This document shows, one piece after another, positions 7,855 through 16,241 of a stretch of DNA of 64,000 nucleotides. Every line of letters starts with the position of its first letter. Position 1 is the stretch's first letter. The notes beneath the pieces are model-generated. The model searched no databases. It was not told the origin of the DNA and was given only the letters and a program-made list of their open reading frames with translations. The position numbers and the translations under genes are program-made. This stretch comes from Candidatus Aenigmatarchaeota archaeon (GTDB taxonomy: Archaea; Aenigmatarchaeota; Aenigmatarchaeia; QMZS01): contig JAFGCN010000009.1 in NCBI GenBank assembly GCA_016932615.1, forward strand, positions 82,167 through 146,166, read 5' to 3'.

Positions 7855-8171
7855 TCTTTAGCCCTCTTTATTGCCAAAAGCAGGTCTCCTGTTTCAGTAA
7901 GGAGTTCTTCGGCCTTTTCCTTGCTTATCCCAGTCTTTTGCACAAGAATCTCGATGTCTTCTGCCTTGACTTTGTCCTCCCTTGTGACTTCTCCCATCAC
8001 CTGGAAGGTTTCTGTTGAGCCCATGCAGACCTTCGTGACCTGCGGGCTCTTTATTATCCAGTCTCCATCCGGCGACTTGATTATTACTTCGGTCGCATCA
8101 ATGTTTTGGACCTGCATGCCCATCTGGCGGGCCATTTTCTCGAGCTGCTTGGGGTTAATGTTTGGTATCAT
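7851..8171 (-). CDS. nac: Nascent polypeptide-associated complex protein (archaeal NAC alpha)
   Basis: At 106 residues it has the archaeal NAC length. A NAC domain spans roughly residues 20-65 (including VIIKSPDGDWIIKSPQVTKV and TFQVMGEV). A C-terminal UBA domain spans about 68-106 (DIEILVQKTGISKEKAEELL). Archaeal NAC forms a homodimer at the ribosome exit tunnel and shields nascent chains. It is the first gene of the nac-adk pair. Confidence 0.93.
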   Translation of the reverse strand: MIPNINPKQLEKMARQMGMQVQNIDATEVIIKSPDGDWIIKSPQVTKVCMGSTETFQVMGEVTREDKVKAEDIEILVQKTGISKEKAEELLTETGDLLLAIKRAKE

Positions 8172-8284
8172 AAAACTATATTCCGGCTTTTTTTATAATA
8201 GCCGCCCCCTCTTTTTAAATTTCTGTTTCAATTTATGCTGAGTGGTCAGAAAAGTATTTAAGCTTTTTTTACTACTTAGTTTAG

Positions 8285-8593
8285 GTGAACAATATGAAAC
8301 GATTTCCTCAGATACTTCCTGGTGGAGCAGACCTTGGCGTAAACCGGAACAATAGACCGCCTTATGATCTAGTCAGGGACGATCTAAACAGGTATGCGGG
8401 GTGTGAAATAGTCAATGCTCTTTCGACGGACAGCACTCAGTGGCCAACCCGGTCCTTTGTTGAATCAGCGTCTAAATGGCAGAGTAGAATCAGCCAAAAA
8501 GAGGCGGAACCTTGCGGGTTAACAACCACATATACTGGAAGCCCAATGACCCCCTCGATGAGGGTGTACTTTGACAGCACCAGCCAGCGATAA
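8285..8593 (+). CDS. Hypothetical protein, about 100 residues
   Basis: No family recognised. It can start at GTG 8285 or at ATG 8294 (MKRFPQIL); the latter is preferred because a GGTGA ribosome-binding-like stretch lies just upstream at 8284-8288 and a TATA-like AAGTATTTAAGC lies at about 8250. The product is polar and Ser/Thr/Arg-rich, with two cysteines and no membrane segment. Its reality rests on the promoter context, its codon use and the lack of any better frame here. Confidence 0.5.
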   Translation: MNNMKRFPQILPGGADLGVNRNNRPPYDLVRDDLNRYAGCEIVNALSTDSTQWPTRSFVESASKWQSRISQKEAEPCGLTTTYTGSPMTPSMRVYFDSTSQR

Positions 8594-8647
8594 CGCTTAC
8601 TTTTTTAATTTTTATCAAAATTCATTCAAGAAAATAAAATATCTCAA

Positions 8648-9346
8648 TCAGTCTTCCCTATATTCCATCAGGGCGTTCTTCTGGAAGTCGTGTATCTGCT
8701 TGCACGCCTCAATTGATTTTGAGGTCATTTCACTGAATTCTCCCCTGTTGATTATGCCGTCCATCTGGAGAAGCAGGACTTCCTCAGTCAAAGGCAGATA
8801 TGCGATTGGCAGGTCTACCTCCCCTTCGGTGTCCTCCTTTCCTGCAACGTCTATGACAACCTGGTCTTCCACCTTTCCTGCGGCGCAGCTTGCAACTAGG
8901 TCCTTCATGGGAATCCCGGCTGTTGCCAGTGCAAGGGAGGCGGCGTTTATCGCAGCGCACCTGGTCGATGCATCTGCGCACAGGATGTCGATGTTGACGA
9001 TTATCTTGGTTCTTGGCATGTCCTCGAGGAATATGGCGCTTTCAAAGACCCTCTTAATAAGGGACGATATCTCAACGCTTCTTCTTGAAAAGCCCGGCCT
9101 CATGCGGTCGTCGGTTGAAAATGGAAGCATCTGGTAGTTTACCTCAAGAATGGCCCTGTCGGCCTTCTCGAGAAATGCAGGGTAAACCTCCATCGGGCCG
9201 TGCACGCTTGCTATTGCAATCGTGTCGCCCATCTTGAACATCGCTGAGCCGTCTGCGTTTTCCACCACTTTGAGCTTTGCGCTTAGGGGCCTAAGCTCTT
9301 CTAGCTTTCGGCCGTCCCACCTTATTCCGTCCTTAATCAATGTCAT
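8648..9346 (-). CDS. rrp41: Exosome phosphorolytic subunit Rrp41
   Basis: This RNase PH-fold protein of 232 residues begins IRWDGRKLEELRPL. It contains FSRRSVEISSLIKRVFESA and DILCADASTRCAAINAAS, both typical of catalytic Rrp41. The active-site acidic stretch KEDTEGEVDLPIAY is present. Rrp41 pairs with Rrp42 in the hexameric ring that degrades RNA 3'-5' using phosphate. It overlaps rrp4 by 14 bases in the sbds-rrp4-rrp41 operon. The partner rrp42 is not adjacent but 18 kb away. Confidence 0.95.
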   Translation of the reverse strand: MTLIKDGIRWDGRKLEELRPLSAKLKVVENADGSAMFKMGDTIAIASVHGPMEVYPAFLEKADRAILEVNYQMLPFSTDDRMRPGFSRRSVEISSLIKRVFESAIFLEDMPRTKIIVNIDILCADASTRCAAINAASLALATAGIPMKDLVASCAAGKVEDQVVIDVAGKEDTEGEVDLPIAYLPLTEEVLLLQMDGIINRGEFSEMTSKSIEACKQIHDFQKNALMEYRED

Positions 9347-10016
9347 TTTCCTTCACCTCTTTACTTAGCATGTCCGTTATCCTGTCGGTAAGCCCTGGTA
9401 TGTGCGCCTCTTTTTCTATTTTCTGTATGGCCCTTATCGTGAGGTCACATTTTCCGCCTTCAATCCAGACTAGGCCGTTTTGCCCTGTTTTTATGTGGCA
9501 GTCGGTCTTTTCCTGGAGTAGGTGAATCATGCTGCCCTTTTTGCCAATGACTCTTGGTATCTTTGACGGGGAAATGGTTGCGAATCGTCCGCCTTTCAGG
9601 ATTTTTGCTTCCCTGTTTTTCATTGAAAGCTTTACCCTGTCGGTTATCTCTGAAACTTCCGCGAATATCCAGGTTCCCGGCTTGAAGACATTCATAAGCT
9701 GGTCCTGCCTTCCCTCCCTTATGTTTATGTCCTTGACAAACAGGAAGCTTGGGCTGGGGGCGAATATATCCACAATCCAGAAAGGATGCTTGAAGTCCCT
9801 GATTTGGCCGATTACCATGTCGCCTACCTGCGGCGCGTACTTCTGGTTGAATGGGACAACACTTGTCTTGTATTCTGTCTTCTTGACGATTCCAAAATAT
9901 TTTGAAAAGGTCTTTCCGTTCATTATGAACGTCCCTTCACCCATTTTTTCGCTTGTTGCAAGAAGCGTCCCGGGCGTTACTACTATATATCCTTCTCCTT
10001 CGTTTTCCATAAACAA
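9333..10016 (-). CDS. rrp4: Exosome RNA-binding cap subunit Rrp4
   Basis: After an N-terminal beta domain (VVTPGTLLAT) comes an S1 domain at about 65-135 (GDMVIGQIRDF). A KH domain follows with IPRVIGKKGSMIHLL (GKKG loop) and a C-terminal helix. Rrp4 caps the archaeal exosome ring and feeds RNA into it. The true start may be the ATG two codons downstream (MENEGEG). It sits between sbds and rrp41, as in many archaea. Confidence 0.95.
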   Translation of the reverse strand: MFMENEGEGYIVVTPGTLLATSEKMGEGTFIMNGKTFSKYFGIVKKTEYKTSVVPFNQKYAPQVGDMVIGQIRDFKHPFWIVDIFAPSPSFLFVKDINIREGRQDQLMNVFKPGTWIFAEVSEITDRVKLSMKNREAKILKGGRFATISPSKIPRVIGKKGSMIHLLQEKTDCHIKTGQNGLVWIEGGKCDLTIRAIQKIEKEAHIPGLTDRITDMLSKEVKENDID

Positions 10017-10083
10017 TTTATCTCTGAAATTATTAATCGGGCGTTGCTGACAGTTATGTTCTTTGGAATATATGTCAGATAAT

Positions 10084-10764
10084 CTACTTTGACTCAGTTA
10101 TGACTGCTTCTCCGTGCGTTAGCCCCCCTAATTTGTCGTAAACATCGTTTTTCTGCCCTGCAGGGACTTCCAGGACGCAGCTTAAGCTTCCGTCCGGGTT
10201 CCAGGACTCCCTCATAATCTTCCCAATGGCCTTTATCTTGCCGTAGGCCATCCTGCCGTACGCCATGGGGACTTTTATCTCGAGCCGGACATTTTCAATC
10301 GAAATCGGTATTTCCACGCGTATTTTCTCTACAATCCTCTGGACCTGGTCTTCGGCGCTGTGGTATGGGTCGACGTTTACGCCAAGCTTGTCCATAACTC
10401 CCAGAATCCTTTCCGGGGGGTGCGGCGCCTTCGTTTGTGGGTTTACGCCCATTTTGGAGATGATGGCGGCAATCTGCCTTTTTTTCTTGTCAAGCATCTC
10501 ATCTCTCATGGCTTTGGGGAGTTGCACTTCGCCTTCTTTTATGATGGTTTTGGCGATTTCCTGCTTGTTGTCTGTTTTAAAGGCCTTTTTGAGGTCATTG
10601 TCGGGGGCTTTTTTGCCCTTCTGGACATCCAGGAATATCTCGTCGCTTACCAGAACATTAGTCAGTTCTCCAATTCCTTTCTTGAACTCGACGGCCTCTT
10701 TAGGGTATACCAGAATCTCGAAAGTGTCCCTTCCACGCCGAAATCTTGCAACTACGGGCTCCAT
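10084..10764 (-). CDS. sbds: Ribosome maturation protein SDO1/SBDS
   Basis: The 226-residue protein has the three SBDS domains in order: the FYSH domain (VVARFRRGRDTFEILVYP, VSDEIFLDVQKGKKA), a helical middle domain and a ferredoxin-like C-terminal domain (IKVPMAYGRMAYGKIKAIGK). It promotes release of aIF6 from the large ribosomal subunit. Its position upstream of rrp4-rrp41 is the usual archaeal exosome superoperon arrangement. Confidence 0.95.
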   Translation of the reverse strand: MEPVVARFRRGRDTFEILVYPKEAVEFKKGIGELTNVLVSDEIFLDVQKGKKAPDNDLKKAFKTDNKQEIAKTIIKEGEVQLPKAMRDEMLDKKKRQIAAIISKMGVNPQTKAPHPPERILGVMDKLGVNVDPYHSAEDQVQRIVEKIRVEIPISIENVRLEIKVPMAYGRMAYGKIKAIGKIMRESWNPDGSLSCVLEVPAGQKNDVYDKLGGLTHGEAVITESK

Positions 10765-10792
10765 AATATACTCTGGCAGGGCTTTTATGCTT

Positions 10793-11461
10793 TTATTGCC
10801 TCAATGAGCTTGCTGTAGGTCGGGTGGCACTGCCCGTGTTTTTGTTTTGCGCCATGCATTGAACTATCATCTCGGGCATAGTTTCTTCGTAAATGCCGCT
10901 GGTTTTGTACCATGCCCTAGAGCAGTCAAGTTTCCAGTCCGGAGGGTCGGCAATCAGGTCGCCTGAAGTTGCTATCTTAAAGCCCTCCCTGATTGCGCCT
11001 TCCCCGGTACTCTTGAGGCAGGAAGAGGCCTTAATTCCCGCAAGAATTACCGTCTGGGTTTCGCGCTCTTGCAACATGCGCGCCAGTTCAGTGTCACAGA
11101 AGGCGTTATCCCACTTCTTTTCCACCCGCCCGTAGCTGGGCGTGAGTTTTGCAAGTGATGCAAGCGGCTCTATAGTCGGACCTCGCATTGCTGAGCCCCG
11201 GCTTCGGTATTCCAAAACTATGGTCGGGATCTGAAGGGGTATGCAGAGCTCCAGAAGGTCTCCTTGGGCAGATATTAGTCTGTTTCTATTTTCCCCCCCA
11301 ATTGCTTCCAGGTCTGGAGACTGCATGTCGGTAATAAGGACAGCAAGCCCTCTGGCGTATTGGGGAGGTGTTTCAAGCAAATGGGCGTACTGGGAGGGCA
11401 ACTCTCTGTAAGCAGCACTCGGTAATCTTGAAAGAGTCGTGAGTTCTCCTGAGTAGGCCAT
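10793..11461 (-). CDS. Isochorismatase-like cysteine hydrolase
   Basis: The catalytic triad of the isochorismatase/nicotinamidase superfamily can be placed at D45 (VLITDMQ), K115 or K116 (VEKKWDNAF) and C148 (GIKASSCLKST). The enzyme would hydrolyse an amide or a similar bond; the substrate is unknown. It lies 28 bases from the sbds start on the same strand, so cotranscription with the exosome operon is possible. The N-terminal 30 residues are not conserved in the family as I know it. Confidence 0.8.
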   Translation of the reverse strand: MAYSGELTTLSRLPSAAYRELPSQYAHLLETPPQYARGLAVLITDMQSPDLEAIGGENRNRLISAQGDLLELCIPLQIPTIVLEYRSRGSAMRGPTIEPLASLAKLTPSYGRVEKKWDNAFCDTELARMLQERETQTVILAGIKASSCLKSTGEGAIREGFKIATSGDLIADPPDWKLDCSRAWYKTSGIYEETMPEMIVQCMAQNKNTGSATRPTASSLRQ

Positions 11462-11527
11462 ATATAACTACCTAGCAATAAACCACTCATTAGAGTTAGA
11501 GCATATTGTCGGCAAAAATTCTCCTAA

Positions 11528-11710
11528 TTAGACTTTCACTGCATACCTGCCAGGCGCCTCGAAACCAAGTTCTCTGGCGACTTCTGACTTTTCAGGGTTG
11601 AAGATAATAATTATCCCCTGCCAGTTTTCCGTAAGGTCCTTGGTTTTGCAGGCAGGGCACTCCTTGTCTTCAGTTACCCTATGGCAAATCTTGCAAGCTT
11701 TCTCTGTCAT
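11528..11710 (-). CDS. spt4: Transcription elongation factor Spt4 (RpoE'')
   Basis: The protein is 60 residues with a zinc ribbon of C6xxC9 and C18xxC21, followed by LTENWQGIIIIFNPEKSEVA, the strongly conserved Spt4 strand. It binds the NGN domain of Spt5 and stimulates processive transcription. Its usual partner rpoE1 is not beside it here. Confidence 0.93.
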   Translation of the reverse strand: MTEKACKICHRVTEDKECPACKTKDLTENWQGIIIIFNPEKSEVARELGFEAPGRYAVKV

Positions 11711-11741
11711 AAAAGAGGTTAGAGAAATAAATTAAAGGGCT

Positions 11742-12419
11742 TCAGGCGACTTTTTCGGGATTTATTCCGTTTATGCGCTTTGGGATGTAAATGGCTGAAC
11801 TATCTATAGTATTCCCTTGGTTAAGCCCTTTTACGCCAATTATGCCTCCGGCATAAAGTTGAGATACCATTTTATTGGCATCTATTTTTTGTTTTGACCT
11901 GACATTTTCAAAATGAGCACCTATGGCCGATTTAGCTATAGGGGCAATACTTTCATCGAGGAAGAAGTAACCTCTCCCAAAAAAGTTTTTTTCTTCTGCA
12001 CCTTTGCAGTGGCTCTCCAAGATATCGTATGCGTCTTTGATATAACCGCCAAATGGTCGGTAAAAACCGATCTTATGGAAGTCTGATGTAGCCAAACCTA
12101 ATTCCGTTTGCAGTGCTTTTGCGGTTTTGTAGATATTTTCTGGATGAATCCCTCTGGATTGAATCTCCAGGTTTCCCTTCTTTTTTAATTCGGGGTCATT
12201 AATCAGGTGGGGGTAGGTGGCTCCTTTTGAGGTTACGCCGAGCAAAGACTCCCCCCGGGAGGGATAGGTGCTGCTTACCTCAGCTTTAAGCATGAAATTC
12301 AGGGTTGAAGAATTAAGCTTGCCTTCAATAACGTAAGCTCTTATCTCCTTTATGGCCTCGTAGAGGTTGGAGTTGCTATCCAAATAGCCGTCTCTAAACT
12401 CCTTCTTTAGGTCTAACAT
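11742..12419 (-). CDS. Hypothetical protein, 225 residues
   Basis: No family recognised. The product is a soluble mixed alpha/beta protein (LYEAIKEIRAYVIEG near the start, ESHCKGAEEKNFFGRGYFFL in the middle) ending in a charged tail. It lies between spt4 and bud32 on the same strand with short gaps (31 and 21 bases), so it may be part of that transcript. No signal peptide or membrane helix is present. Confidence 0.65.
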   Translation of the reverse strand: MLDLKKEFRDGYLDSNSNLYEAIKEIRAYVIEGKLNSSTLNFMLKAEVSSTYPSRGESLLGVTSKGATYPHLINDPELKKKGNLEIQSRGIHPENIYKTAKALQTELGLATSDFHKIGFYRPFGGYIKDAYDILESHCKGAEEKNFFGRGYFFLDESIAPIAKSAIGAHFENVRSKQKIDANKMVSQLYAGGIIGVKGLNQGNTIDSSAIYIPKRINGINPEKVA

Positions 12420-12440
12420 AATGTTACTATAATTTAAAAG

Positions 12441-13025
12441 TCAATCTATTTGAATGTATCTTCGCCTTTTCAGCATCTTCTCAAAGGTCTGGAGCACTTT
12501 TTCCTGGTTTCTGTAGCCCTCAAGAAAGTGTTTCCAGCACTCGACGTCTGGATGAACCGACTGGAAGTTCTGGAAGAGCGTAAGGAGGTCAGCGGCTTTC
12601 TGTTCGAGGGATTTTGTCTCTATTGAGAGGCCAAAGTCGATAAAGTAGATTTCCTCTTCCTTTACCAGTATGTTTGAGGTCGTAAGGTCGCCGTGGACGA
12701 GGCTTCCATCGTGCATCTTCGAAACGGCAAGTCCGATTTTCCTGCAGAATTTGCCTGAGTTGTCATTTGTGAGGATGTCCTTAAGCTTCTTCCCCTCTAT
12801 AAGCTCCATCTCTATCGTGAAGTCGGTTGTGTCGAAAATAACGGGTGCGTTAAGGCCGAGCCGCTTTGCGTCAGAGATAATTTTTGCCTCCTTTTTTGTC
12901 CGGGTCTTTCGAAGAAAACTGTCAAGCTCGGTGATGCGGTAGCTTTTTTTGACTCTTTCTTTCAGGATTTTATTTTCGTCTGTGAGGTACACCTTTGCTT
13001 CCGCTCCCTGGGCGATGAGTTTCAT
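12441..13025 (-). CDS. bud32: KEOPS complex kinase/ATPase Bud32
   Basis: The 194-residue protein has the compact Bud32 layout: GAEAKVYL glycine-strand at 7-14, HGDLTTSNIL at 111-120 and IDFGLS at 129-134, with the Lys-Arg-rich C-terminus RRRYIQID. Bud32 is the small atypical kinase of the KEOPS complex that makes t6A37 in tRNAs. The Kae1 partner, sometimes fused to Bud32 in archaea, is not fused here. It is divergent from the ROK kinase gene with only 19 bases between start codons. Confidence 0.93.
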   Translation of the reverse strand: MKLIAQGAEAKVYLTDENKILKERVKKSYRITELDSFLRKTRTKKEAKIISDAKRLGLNAPVIFDTTDFTIEMELIEGKKLKDILTNDNSGKFCRKIGLAVSKMHDGSLVHGDLTTSNILVKEEEIYFIDFGLSIETKSLEQKAADLLTLFQNFQSVHPDVECWKHFLEGYRNQEKVLQTFEKMLKRRRYIQID

Positions 13026-13044
13026 AATCTAAATATAGATAATT

Positions 13045-13893
13045 ATGCCCTACAGGATAGGCATAGACATCGGCGGGACAAAAGTCCTTGGCGTCATTTT
13101 GAATAATGGAAAGATTTTGAGAAAAAAGAAAATCCAGATTTCCAGGAAAAATCCTTCTGACTTCATGGATTCTGTAGACAAGCTAATAGATTATCTGCTT
13201 GATGGAAAGCCCTCGATGGGCTCGGCAATTGGCCTTGCTTTTCCAGGTGATATCGAGAAGGGAAAACTCCTTAAGGCACCAAATCTGCATTATCTGGAGG
13301 GCTTTGACTTTTCCGGGTTCCTGCGCGGCCAGAAGTTCAAAAAAATTTCTTTTGCAAATGACGATGCCTGCTTTGCGCTTGGAGAAGCGATACGGCTGAA
13401 CAGAAAGAACCTTGTTGGAATTACCATCGGCACCGGTTTTGGTTCAGGTGTCGTGGTTGGCGGAAAAATTTACTGCGGCCAGTCGAATTCAGTTGAGCTT
13501 GGCCATACGATAGTCCGACCGGGCGGCCGGCTTTGCCACTGCAAGAACAGGGGGTGCCTGGAAGAGTACATCTCCACGAGGGCGCTTCTTCGTGAAACAA
13601 AGAAGGTTTTTGGAAAGGAAGTGGATGCCTACGAACTGAATGTTCTCTCCAGGAAGGGAAACAAAAAGGCCACCGAAGTCTGCAAAACTTTGGGGTTCTA
13701 CCTTGGCATAGGCCTAGGCAACATTTCAAACATCCTGAACCCGGAAGTGATTTCTGTTGGCGGGGGCCTGGCAAAAAACAGGCTGATTGTAAAGTACGGA
13801 ATTGAAGAAATGAGAAAAATACTATACTCCCACGAGCCAAAAGTCGTGTTTGGAAAGTACGAGAGTAACGCTATTGGCGCGGCGAGCTTATGA
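13045..13893 (+). CDS. ROK family sugar kinase
   Basis: The ATP-binding IGIDIGGTK lies at residues 5-13. The ROK signature includes ELGHTIV at 151-157 and the zinc motif C164, C166, C171 in CHCKNRGCLEEY. The catalytic Asp is in FANDDAC (about 106-107). The enzyme should phosphorylate glucose or an N-acetylhexosamine, but substrate choice cannot be read from the sequence. Length of 282 residues is slightly short for the family but complete. Confidence 0.88.
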   Translation: MPYRIGIDIGGTKVLGVILNNGKILRKKKIQISRKNPSDFMDSVDKLIDYLLDGKPSMGSAIGLAFPGDIEKGKLLKAPNLHYLEGFDFSGFLRGQKFKKISFANDDACFALGEAIRLNRKNLVGITIGTGFGSGVVVGGKIYCGQSNSVELGHTIVRPGGRLCHCKNRGCLEEYISTRALLRETKKVFGKEVDAYELNVLSRKGNKKATEVCKTLGFYLGIGLGNISNILNPEVISVGGGLAKNRLIVKYGIEEMRKILYSHEPKVVFGKYESNAIGAASL

Positions 13894-13918
13894 ATTGGAG
13901 TTGTAGAAATTTAAAATG

Positions 13919-14082
13919 CGCCCTGGCCGGGATTTGAATACCCTTACCAACTTCAAGGTATTATTCCGCGAAGCGGTAAAACCCTTTCTTTTGGTCCTGG
14001 AGCTTTTCTTTGGAAAGAAAAGCTTCACCCGGGTCGAGGGATTGACAGTCCCTTATCCTAGACCGAGCTAGACTACCAGGGC
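13919..14082 (-). tRNA. trnD: tRNA-Asp(GUC) with a T-arm intron
   Basis: On the minus strand the acceptor is GCCCTGG (14082-14076) paired with CCAGGGC (13926-13920), with G as discriminator at 13919. The anticodon arm AGGGA-CTGTCAA-TCCCT occupies 14053-14037 with anticodon GTC at 14046-14044. The T-stem CCGGG (14032-14028) pairs with CCCGG (13931-13927) around the loop TTCAAAT. An 89-base insertion at 13939-14027 separates the T-stem from the loop. CCA is not encoded. Confidence 0.9.
13939..14027 (-). other. T-arm intron of tRNA-Asp (89 bases), related to tRNA-Ile intron 2
   Basis: It is inserted at the same place as tRNA-Ile intron 2, between the last T-stem base and the T-loop. It starts TGAAGCTTTTCTTT, which pairs with AAAGAAAAGCT to close a hairpin. 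The core GCTCCAGGACCAAAAGAAAG follows. A second hairpin CCGC-TTCG-GCGG-like lies after that, then a stretch containing TACCTT. Shared order and identity with the Ile intron show common origin. Confidence 0.8.
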
Positions 14083-14123
14083 ATAACAGTACTTCTGAAT
14101 AAATTTATTCTCGATTAATGCCT

Positions 14124-14417
14124 CTAGAAGTTTATCAACTTCCTTTTCCTGAGCTCATCTGCTTCAGGGCCCTTGTATTTGGCGATTATGTCTCCCCTGT
14201 CATCTGGCTGCGCTTCCCAGGGCCTTACCAGCACAATCATGTCCAGGTCAATCCAGAGGCTTCTTTTCATGGCGCCGGGAATCCTGCAGAGCCGGATTTT
14301 GTCGTCAGTGCAAAGGACCTTGAAATGCGCCCCTCCGCACTTTTCCTCGACAATTCCCAGAATCTCGCCTTTTTTAGGGTATCTGACCCGTACCTCCTGA
14401 GGGATTTCTTCAGCCAT
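14124..14417 (-). CDS. eif1a: Translation initiation factor aIF1A
   Basis: The 97-residue protein is an S1-like OB fold with the family segments GEILGIVEEKCGGAHFKVLC, RLCRIPGAMKRSLWIDLDMIVLVRPW and RGDIIAKY. It binds the A site of the small subunit during initiation. The ATG at 14417 is just upstream of the typical start. It lies 29 bases beyond the pilus-type block on the same strand. Confidence 0.95.
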   Translation of the reverse strand: MAEEIPQEVRVRYPKKGEILGIVEEKCGGAHFKVLCTDDKIRLCRIPGAMKRSLWIDLDMIVLVRPWEAQPDDRGDIIAKYKGPEADELRKRKLINF

Positions 14418-14446
14418 AAAATTAGATTCTTTTAATAAGTTTGCCC

Positions 14447-15736
14447 TCAGTAGCCCCAGGTATAAAGCTTTACTGTGAAGGGTATCTGGCTTTCCCTGAG
14501 GCCCGTGTAGAAATGCATCGCAATGTTTCTCTTGCTTGGTATGGGCTTGTTGAAGACAAAGTAATGCTCCCCTGAAGACCAGATTATCCCTGTTTTAAGA
14601 AGAAGATTTAGGTCGTCTTTTTTGCGGTCATAGCCATAAATCCAGAACATTCTTGGCTCGGTTTCGTAAAAAAGGGAATATTCTCCGACCACCGCGTTTG
14701 CAAAGCTGTTGTCCTGCCAGGACAGCACTGTGCTTTCAGTTTTTTCGACTGCCAAGGGCACAAGGTCTTCAAAGGAGTAGTCTCTCTGGTTGTCCTTGTA
14801 AGACCTGATGTAAATGTCCATCCACTTCTGCTCAAGGGGGTCTATCTGGAACAGTGTGAGGTTGACAATAGGGGTTATCTGGCAACTTTCGCCTTCGTGA
14901 AGGCAGTCGGGGCAGGAGGAAATCGTGACACACTCGGCTGCGACGTTCTGTTCAAGGTCAAATTCTGTGTCCTGGATATAAAGCTTTCCTGTGAGGTTTG
15001 TCCCTTCGGTCTGAACGCGCACAATGTTGTTAACATATCTTTTTGAGATTCCGGAGGTTATCTCCTTTGAGAGGTTTTCGAATTTCATGCTTCTTGTGCC
15101 GGAACTTCCCCCCGTGTAAGAAATACCGAACATTTCTTCGGTCATGCTGTCGGGGCTTGATGTGAAGTTTGCTATCAGCACGAAGCCCTTGCCTTTTGAA
15201 AGCATCTCTGTTATGTTTCCCCGGTATGATTCAAGGCCCTGATTGCCAAATATTACGAAGGTGTCAAAGGATTCAGACAAATTTGCAAGGGCAATTCTTT
15301 TTATAGCGAATTCAAAGGTCGGGTACGATGGGGTCAATATCTTGCTTTTGAGCCAATCTTCTTCTTCTTCGCTGCATATGCACCCGATTGAAACCCTGGG
15401 CGGGGCGACGTTTTTAACCTCATACTCGAAGTCATATATTACCGGGAAGATTGAAAGAGTGGTGTTTTCGAGAAGCTCAATGTCGGCATCGTGCTCTGCG
15501 AGTATGCTGTGTCCATCAGTAATGGGGTCTGTGATAAGCACGTCATCGAGGAGTTTGTTTTTTTCAAAGGCAAACAGGAGGTCCTGGCTGAGGATTACGT
15601 TTTTTGCCGCTGTCCAGTCGTTTACGTCTTCGTACTTGAAAAAGCTTGGCAGAAGTATGGCGAAAAGAAGAAAGCTGAACAGCACCATCTCGAATACGCG
15701 TATTATTCCCTTCTTATTAAGCAGCTTACCCGACAT
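14447..15736 (-). CDS. Membrane-anchored extracytoplasmic protein of the pilus-type block
   Basis: A single N-terminal membrane segment (KKGIIRVFEMVLFSFLLFAILLP region, residues 8-31) is preceded by KKG, resembling a class III (prepilin) signal. A large extracytoplasmic domain of about 390 residues follows, with several Asn-X-Ser/Thr sites and a Cys-rich patch (CVTISSCPDCLHEGESC). It is the last gene of a block with a pilin-like protein and two T2SSF proteins, so it is probably a minor pilin or assembly factor. It overlaps the gene before it by 11 bases. No named family recognised. Confidence 0.6.
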   Translation of the reverse strand: MSGKLLNKKGIIRVFEMVLFSFLLFAILLPSFFKYEDVNDWTAAKNVILSQDLLFAFEKNKLLDDVLITDPITDGHSILAEHDADIELLENTTLSIFPVIYDFEYEVKNVAPPRVSIGCICSEEEEDWLKSKILTPSYPTFEFAIKRIALANLSESFDTFVIFGNQGLESYRGNITEMLSKGKGFVLIANFTSSPDSMTEEMFGISYTGGSSGTRSMKFENLSKEITSGISKRYVNNIVRVQTEGTNLTGKLYIQDTEFDLEQNVAAECVTISSCPDCLHEGESCQITPIVNLTLFQIDPLEQKWMDIYIRSYKDNQRDYSFEDLVPLAVEKTESTVLSWQDNSFANAVVGEYSLFYETEPRMFWIYGYDRKKDDLNLLLKTGIIWSSGEHYFVFNKPIPSKRNIAMHFYTGLRESQIPFTVKLYTWGY

Positions 15737-16238
15737 AGATACTGACCTCTACAATTTCATTTTCAAAAGTGGAAATCCTGCTTACAAGCGCGCTCCTTCG
15801 CTTTATGGATTCCGGGTTTACTTCATTTCCCGGAGCGCTGCACTGCAGGAGGTAAGTGCCGTTGAGATACGCTATGCTGATCAGCACATCCTCATTGTAA
15901 AGCCCCACTGAATTCAGGAGGCGCTCTACGTGCTCAGGGTCCGACCTGGAGCAAAGAGAATTAAGTGCCGCCAGCTTTGTTGCGTTAATCTCGTAGGGTA
16001 CTGATGAAATGCCAAGCCGGGTCACGCTGTCCTCGCCCCAGTCTTCAGGATAACCTTCATCCTTTACCAGAAATTCTGATATCGAGTATGCCTTTCCGTA
16101 AAGCGAGTTTATGCGTATGCTTTCCGCTTTTGATGGGTAAAAGCTCACCATGATAAAGACAAGGTATATAGAAAGCGAAATGAAGACTGCAACGCTTACA
16201 AGAAAATAGACATTCACCTGCCCTTTTTCTCTTGGCAT
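15726..16238 (-). CDS. Pilin-like membrane-anchored protein
   Basis: MPREKGQVNVYFLVSVAVFI at the N-terminus has the basic-Gly-Gln pattern (EKGQ) followed by a hydrophobic helix, as in archaeal class III signal peptides cut by prepilin peptidase. The 130-residue outer domain has a few cysteines. With the two ArlJ/TadC-like proteins encoded next to it, it is a likely structural or minor pilin. Confidence 0.65.
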   Translation of the reverse strand: MPREKGQVNVYFLVSVAVFISLSIYLVFIMVSFYPSKAESIRINSLYGKAYSISEFLVKDEGYPEDWGEDSVTRLGISSVPYEINATKLAALNSLCSRSDPEHVERLLNSVGLYNEDVLISIAYLNGTYLLQCSAPGNEVNPESIKRRSALVSRISTFENEIVEVSIYVG

Positions 16239-16241
16239 AAT

